A stretch of DNA of 64,000 bases from Fimousia sp045616445 (lineage in GTDB: Bacteria > Bacillota > Clostridia > Lachnospirales > Lachnospiraceae), in the NCBI GenBank assembly GCA_045616445.1, contig JAZLGR010000004.1, positions 1 through 64,000 of the forward strand. The letters are read 5' to 3'. Made by a program: the position numbers and the translations under genes. Below are positions 59,926-64,000 of the stretch, in pieces (the stretch's first letter is position 1; every line of letters begins with the position of its first letter). The notes under the pieces were generated by a model. It did no database searches. It was not told where the DNA came from and worked only from the letters and a program-made list of their open reading frames with translations.

Positions 59926-60606
59926 ATGGAAAAAAACGAATATTTTCAGAAGGCGCTTCTAAACTTTACTCACGATATGGCAAGTGGTGGTGGAATCCGT
60001 CATTTACTTTCTGGAAACGAAGGAGAAGCTATGGATCGCATATTGAGAATCAAGACCAGTGGCAGGGATGATTCCCGGGCCAATACCTATAATTATCCAT
60101 ACGAGCCGACACCTTATGAAGTGTTGGAGCGTGTAGCAAGAAGTGGGTATATGGGGAAGAAAAATAAGGTGATTGATTACGGATGTGGTAAGGGAAGAGT
60201 GAGTTTTTACCTTGCAAACCAGTGCAAATGTCATACGGTGGGGATTGAGTACGATGAACGTCTCTACGATCGAGCGCTGGCCAATCAGGAAACCTTTGTA
60301 ACCAAGAACCGTACCGAATTTCAGCTGATGAAAGCCCAGGATTATGAGGTGCCAAAAGAAGCGGACCGTTTCTTCTTTTTTAACCCATTTTCCGAAACCG
60401 TTCTTCGAAGTGTGATGAAAAACATCTTACATTCTTATTATGAAGCGCCAAGGGAAATGATGCTTTTCTTTTATTATCCTTCAGATGAGTACATTTCCTA
60501 TCTGATGACGGTGCCAGAACTGACATTTTATGATGAGATTGACTGTTCTGACTTGTTTGATGGGGGAAATCGCAGGGAGAGGGTCATCATATTTCTTGCA
60601 AATTAG
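59926..60606 (+). CDS. SAM-dependent methyltransferase
   Basis: 226 residues, 12 bases behind ogt and probably co-transcribed. The SAM motif is KVIDYGCGKGRVSFYLANQC, followed by VGIEYDERLYDRA. FFFFNPFSETVLR is the post-motif region. Substrate unknown; the NPF motif hints at an amino or aromatic nitrogen acceptor, as in NPPF/Y methyltransferases, but this is weak. Confidence 0.8.
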   Translation: MEKNEYFQKALLNFTHDMASGGGIRHLLSGNEGEAMDRILRIKTSGRDDSRANTYNYPYEPTPYEVLERVARSGYMGKKNKVIDYGCGKGRVSFYLANQCKCHTVGIEYDERLYDRALANQETFVTKNRTEFQLMKAQDYEVPKEADRFFFFNPFSETVLRSVMKNILHSYYEAPREMMLFFYYPSDEYISYLMTVPELTFYDEIDCSDLFDGGNRRERVIIFLAN

Positions 60607-60675
60607 GGATGAATCGCATAAGATAAAAATATAAAGAAAAAGAATAATTAGCAATACTTATTGGAGGGTTTATCT

Positions 60676-61509
60676 ATGAATATGGAATATGTGACACTGG
60701 CGAATGGTCTGCAGGTGCCAAAGATTGGGCTTGGTATGTGGAATACTTATGAAGGCGAAGCAGCAAAAACTGTGGAAACTGCAGTGAGACTTGGATATCG
60801 CAGAATCGATACTGCCATGGGTTATAAAAACGAAGCAGAAGTAGGTGAAGGCATCCGTAAAAGCGGCGTGCCACGCGAAGACATTTTCATCTCCACAAAG
60901 ATTTGGTGGGCCGATATGGTTGACAAAGACAAGGACCACATCCGAGCAACATTTGAAAAGAGCCTTGAAAATCTGGGTACAGACTATGTGGACATGTACA
61001 TGATTCACTGGCCGGTTGGCGATGTGAAGGCTGCATGGGAAGTGCTTGAGGAATTATACGCAGAAGGTAAGGCAAAGAGCATCGGCGTGTGCAACTTCCA
61101 GAAGCATCATCTGGATGATCTTCTCGCATATGCGAAGGTGAAACCGATGATCAACCAGATCGAAAGTCATCCAACTTTTACCCAGGATGCGCTGTTCCAG
61201 TACACAAAATCTCTTGGCATTCAGCCGGAAATCTGGAGTCCGCTTGGCCGTGGCGCAGATTTACAGAATGAAACGGTAGGAGCAATTGCAGCAAAATATG
61301 GCAAATCACCAGCACAGATCATGCTTCGCTGGCATATAGAACGTGGTGCGACAACCATTCCAAAATCTGTTCACGAAGAAAGACTGATTCAGAATGCTGA
61401 TATTTTCGATTTTGCACTGACCGAAGAAGAGATGGCAGCACTGCTTGCAGAGGAAGCAGGAACTCCATGTGGTAATTACAAACAGGGAGATTACAGCTTC
61501 ACAAAGTAA
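60676..61509 (+). CDS. Aldo/keto reductase (2,5-diketo-gluconate reductase type)
   Basis: 277 residues from ATG 60676 behind TTGGAGGG. The barrel motifs include IGLGMWNTYEGEAAKTVE, YRRIDTAMGYKNEAEVGEGI with catalytic Asp and Tyr, YVDMYMIHWPVGD with His, and IPKSVHEERLIQN for NADP binding. It reduces small carbonyl compounds with NADPH. Stands alone. Confidence 0.92.
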   Translation: MNMEYVTLANGLQVPKIGLGMWNTYEGEAAKTVETAVRLGYRRIDTAMGYKNEAEVGEGIRKSGVPREDIFISTKIWWADMVDKDKDHIRATFEKSLENLGTDYVDMYMIHWPVGDVKAAWEVLEELYAEGKAKSIGVCNFQKHHLDDLLAYAKVKPMINQIESHPTFTQDALFQYTKSLGIQPEIWSPLGRGADLQNETVGAIAAKYGKSPAQIMLRWHIERGATTIPKSVHEERLIQNADIFDFALTEEEMAALLAEEAGTPCGNYKQGDYSFTK

Positions 61510-61533
61510 AATTGTAAACAATCATTAGGTAAA

Positions 61534-61568
61534 AGGAACAGATTTGAACAGTCTGTTCCTTGTTTTTT
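61534..61568 (+). terminator. Intrinsic terminator
   Basis: AAGGAACAGA pairs with TCTGTTCCTT, followed by GTTTTTTGG. Confidence 0.85.
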
Positions 61569-61668
61569 GGTACTTTCACATTATTGCCTTTTTGTGGCTT
61601 TTATTATATGATAATATCGGTTGAACTATTCGATAATTATATTTACTATTTTTAGGAGGATTCCCCTT

Positions 61669-62382
61669 ATGGAAATGATCTCAATTGCAAAAGAATTACA
61701 GGAAAATGCATATCCTGGACGTGGAATTGTTGTTGGTAAAACACCTGATGGAACAAAAGCAGTAACTGCTTATTTTATTATGGGAAGAAGCTCTAACAGC
61801 CGTAACCGTGTATTCGTAGAAGAAGGCAAGGGCATTCGCACAGAAGCATTTGACCCAGCGTTATTAGAAGATCCTAGCTTAATCATTTATGCACCAGTAC
61901 GTGTACTTGGCAACAAGACAATCGTAACCAATGGTGACCAGACAGATACAATCTACGAAGGACTTGACAAACAGCTTACATTTGAACAGTCCCTTCGCTC
62001 CCGCGAGTTTGAACCAGATGCTCCAAACTACACACCTAGAATTTCTGCAGTAATGCATATTGAAGAAGGTACATACAACTACGCTATGTCCATCTTAAAG
62101 AGCAACAATGGCAACCCGGAAGCTTGCAACCGCTATACATTTGCTTACACAAACCCTGTAGCAGGAGAAGGACATTTCATCCACACATATATGCACGATG
62201 GAAATCCATTACCAAGCTTTGAAGGCGAACCAAAATTAGTAGATACATGCAACTGCATCGATGAATATACAGATATGCTCTGGACAAGCTTAAATGAAGA
62301 CAATAAAGTTTCTTTATTCGTACGCTACATCGACATTGCAACAGGCGAATATGAAACAAGAATCGTAAACAAGAACAAATAA
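61669..62382 (+). CDS. purO: IMP cyclohydrolase (PurO-like)
   Basis: 237 residues from ATG 61669 behind TTTAGGAGGATT; a longer frame from 61621 has no ribosome site. The blocks YPGRGIVVGKTPDGTKAVTAYFIMGRSSNSRNRVF and YTPRISAVMHIE match the PurO-type IMP cyclohydrolase family, a different fold from the usual PurH domain. It closes the ring of FAICAR to give IMP, the last step of purine synthesis. The transformylase gene follows after 12 bases. Confidence 0.88.
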   Translation: MEMISIAKELQENAYPGRGIVVGKTPDGTKAVTAYFIMGRSSNSRNRVFVEEGKGIRTEAFDPALLEDPSLIIYAPVRVLGNKTIVTNGDQTDTIYEGLDKQLTFEQSLRSREFEPDAPNYTPRISAVMHIEEGTYNYAMSILKSNNGNPEACNRYTFAYTNPVAGEGHFIHTYMHDGNPLPSFEGEPKLVDTCNCIDEYTDMLWTSLNEDNKVSLFVRYIDIATGEYETRIVNKNK

Positions 62383-62394
62383 TTGGAGGCACAC

Positions 62395-63573
62395 ATGAAC
62401 GAATTAGAATTAAAGTATGGCTGTAACCCTAACCAGAAACCATCCAGAATTTTCATGGAAGATGGTTCTGACCTTCCTATTGAAGTATTATGCGGCCGTC
62501 CTGGTTACATCAACTTTTTAGACGCATTTAACGGCTGGTTATTAGTAAGCGAATTAAAGAAAGCGACAGGCATTCCTGCAGCTACATCCTTTAAGCACGT
62601 TTCTCCAGCAGGGGCAGCAGTAGGCCTTCCACTTTCCGATACATTAAAGAAAATCTACTGGGTAGACGAAACAATCGAATTAACTCCACTCGCGAATGCT
62701 TACGCTAGAGCTCGTGGTGCTGACCGTATGTCTTCCTACGGTGATTTTATCGCTTTATCTGACGTTTGTGATGTTGCAACAGCAATGCTTATCAAACCAG
62801 AAGTATCTGACGGTGTCATCGCTCCAGGATACGAACCAGAAGCACTTGAAATCTTAAAATCCAAAAAACGTGGCAACTACAATGTCATCAAAATCGACCC
62901 TGAATATGTACCAGCTCCACTTGAAAAGAAACAGGTATTTGGTATCACATTCGAACAGGGACGTAACGAATTAAACATCGATGAAGAATTCTTCGCAAAT
63001 ATCGTTACAGATAACAAAGACTTAACAGAAGAAGCTAAGATTGACTTAGCAATCTCCATGATCACATTAAAATATACACAGTCCAACTCTGTATGTTATG
63101 TAAAAGGCGGACAGGCAATCGGTATCGGTGCTGGACAGCAGTCCCGTATCCACTGTACACGTCTTGCAGGCGACAAAGCAAACAACTGGTGGTTACGTCA
63201 GTCTCCACAGGTTATGGGACTTCCTTTCAAAGAAGATGTTCGTCGTGCAGACCGTGACAACGCAATCGACCTTTACATCGGCGAAGAATATGAAGATATT
63301 TTAGCAGATGGCGCTTGGGAAAGAGTATTTACAGAAAAACCTGCTGTATTCACAAGAGAAGAAAAACGTGCATGGTTAGATGAATTAACAGACGTTGCAT
63401 TAGGTTCTGATGCATTCTTCCCATTCGGTGATAACATCGAACGTGCACATAAGAGCGGTGTAAAATACGTAGCACAGCCAGGCGGATCCATCCGTGATGA
63501 CAATGTAATCGAAACATGTAACAAATACGACATGGTAATGTCCTTCACTGGCTTAAGATTATTCCACCACTAA
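62395..63573 (+). CDS. AICAR formyltransferase, single-domain PurH-like
   Basis: 392 residues from ATG 62395 behind TTGGAGGC. It has LKYGCNPNQKPSRI, TSFKHVSPAGAAVG (Lys-His), IALSDVCDVATA, TLKYTQSNSVCYVKGGQAIGIGAGQQSR and GSDAFFPFGDNIERA, all from the AICARFT domain of PurH. The N-terminal IMP cyclohydrolase domain of standard PurH is missing and is supplied by the PurO-like protein upstream. Strong codon bias suggests high expression. Confidence 0.92.
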   Translation: MNELELKYGCNPNQKPSRIFMEDGSDLPIEVLCGRPGYINFLDAFNGWLLVSELKKATGIPAATSFKHVSPAGAAVGLPLSDTLKKIYWVDETIELTPLANAYARARGADRMSSYGDFIALSDVCDVATAMLIKPEVSDGVIAPGYEPEALEILKSKKRGNYNVIKIDPEYVPAPLEKKQVFGITFEQGRNELNIDEEFFANIVTDNKDLTEEAKIDLAISMITLKYTQSNSVCYVKGGQAIGIGAGQQSRIHCTRLAGDKANNWWLRQSPQVMGLPFKEDVRRADRDNAIDLYIGEEYEDILADGAWERVFTEKPAVFTREEKRAWLDELTDVALGSDAFFPFGDNIERAHKSGVKYVAQPGGSIRDDNVIETCNKYDMVMSFTGLRLFHH

Positions 63574-63577
63574 GATT

Positions 63578-64000
63578 ATGAGAAAAAGAAAACAGACAAG
63601 TATTCAGGGGGTCATCATTCTTCTCCTGACTGCTTTGATCTGGGGATGCTCCTTTGTATCTCAGAGTCTTGGGATGGAGCATGTAGGTGCATTCACCTTT
63701 AACGGCATTCGTACTGTTATGGGCGCAATTGTACTGACTCCGTTTGTCATTGCAGGCAGAAGAGGCCTTAGCAGAGCCAAACGTGACTGGACTGATTATG
63801 AACACTCCGTTCACATGGACGGAATTATTGAAGAAATAAAATATGGACTGGTTTTGGGAATTGTGTTCTTCATCGCAAGTAATCTGCAGCAGTTTGCATT
63901 TTACTATTCCACAGCCGGCAAGATCGCATTCATCACAGCATTTTATATTTTCTTTGTTGCCTTATTCGGCATGCTGATCGGCAAGAAGATATCCCGTTTA
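63578..64000 (+). CDS. EamA/DMT-family transporter (3' truncated by window edge)
   Basis: An ATG at 63578, four bases after the transformylase stop, opens a frame that runs off the window (141 codons seen). It begins MRKRKQTSIQGVIILLLTAL, with IWGCSFVSQSLGMEHVGAFT and RTVMGAIVLTPFV, the first EamA helices of drug/metabolite exporters. A hydrophilic loop and further helices follow. No ribosome site of strength precedes it, so it is probably coupled to the purine operon. Confidence 0.85.
   Translation, partial: MRKRKQTSIQGVIILLLTALIWGCSFVSQSLGMEHVGAFTFNGIRTVMGAIVLTPFVIAGRRGLSRAKRDWTDYEHSVHMDGIIEEIKYGLVLGIVFFIASNLQQFAFYYSTAGKIAFITAFYIFFVALFGMLIGKKISRL

Noticed and set aside
1..64000. CRISPR arrays, tRNA or rRNA genes, intact insertion sequences
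   Set aside because: None found by reading both strands; the repeats present are too few or too degenerate for CRISPR, and no transposase gene is visible.

Overview
The window reads as a chromosomal segment of a low-to-mid GC, strictly anaerobic Firmicute, most likely a Lachnospiraceae-type Clostridium relative. This is inferred from gene content: an Etf-linked flavin 2-hydroxyacid dehydrogenase, the [FeFe]-hydrogenase maturase HydG beside a TM1266-type regulator, many ferredoxin-type Cys motifs, NiaR, a split purine transformylase/cyclohydrolase pair, three MATE pumps, AGGAGG-type ribosome sites and TTGACA/TATAAT promoters. Identity was judged by reading translations and motifs only; no database search was possible.

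Region 1 (1-6.3 kb) is an AT-rich, degenerate accessory region: a cut-off AlbA_2-type regulator, an RHS toxin remnant broken by a deletion/frameshift and an amber codon, an immunity-like gene, a DUF4143-type ATPase preceded by three 33-bp phased repeats, gene fragments, a C39-like protease and a frameshifted secreted protein. It ends in a gene-free stretch with hairpins and a CCAATCCA-type tandem repeat.

Region 2 (6.3-18.9 kb) is metabolic. An operon encodes EtfB, ferredoxin-EtfA, a GlcD/Ldh-type dehydrogenase and a YkvI-like permease. A purine-type riboswitch with its own promoter and terminator then precedes a COG2509-type flavoprotein. Two Mg2+-type P-ATPases follow, separated by a receiver-less winged-helix regulator, and a 50-residue single-pass membrane protein closes the locus.

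Region 3 (19-27.1 kb) holds a MATE pump and a four-gene operon: pyruvyl-transferase-like protein, fused thioester-reductase/AMP-ligase, an unknown protein, and a GMC oxidoreductase with a ferredoxin motif. Both units carry the same promoter/operator core, so they are probably co-regulated. The operon ends in a 308-bp imperfect palindrome that includes the last codons of the final gene, followed by a 22-bp iteron-like array.

Region 4 (27.2-36.7 kb) holds a TraX-like protein, an amber-interrupted MATE gene, a 682-residue repeat protein, an intact MATE pump, a nitronate monooxygenase and a zinc-ribbon/TPM membrane pair. Region 5 (36.8-40.9 kb, minus strand) is metallocentre maturation: HypB, a ferredoxin-like protein, a HypA lacking its zinc domain, then HydG and TM1266 behind an attenuator-like leader.

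Region 6 (41-54.8 kb) is mixed metabolism and transport: orphan glucitol-type IIA, Fe-alcohol dehydrogenase, MFS and AGCS transporters, thioesterase, an ABC exporter fused to a GNAT acetyltransferase, aldo/keto reductase, D-serine dehydratase, nadE and niaR with a shared operator-like box, RsmJ, and a kinase lacking its ATPase domain. Region 7 (54.9-64 kb) starts with an unannotated ~200-nt three-way-junction RNA candidate, then a Na/Pi symporter with 11-bp phased PHO-box-like repeats and a PhoPR-like pair, Ogt, a methyltransferase, an aldo/keto reductase, the purine pair and a truncated EamA transporter.
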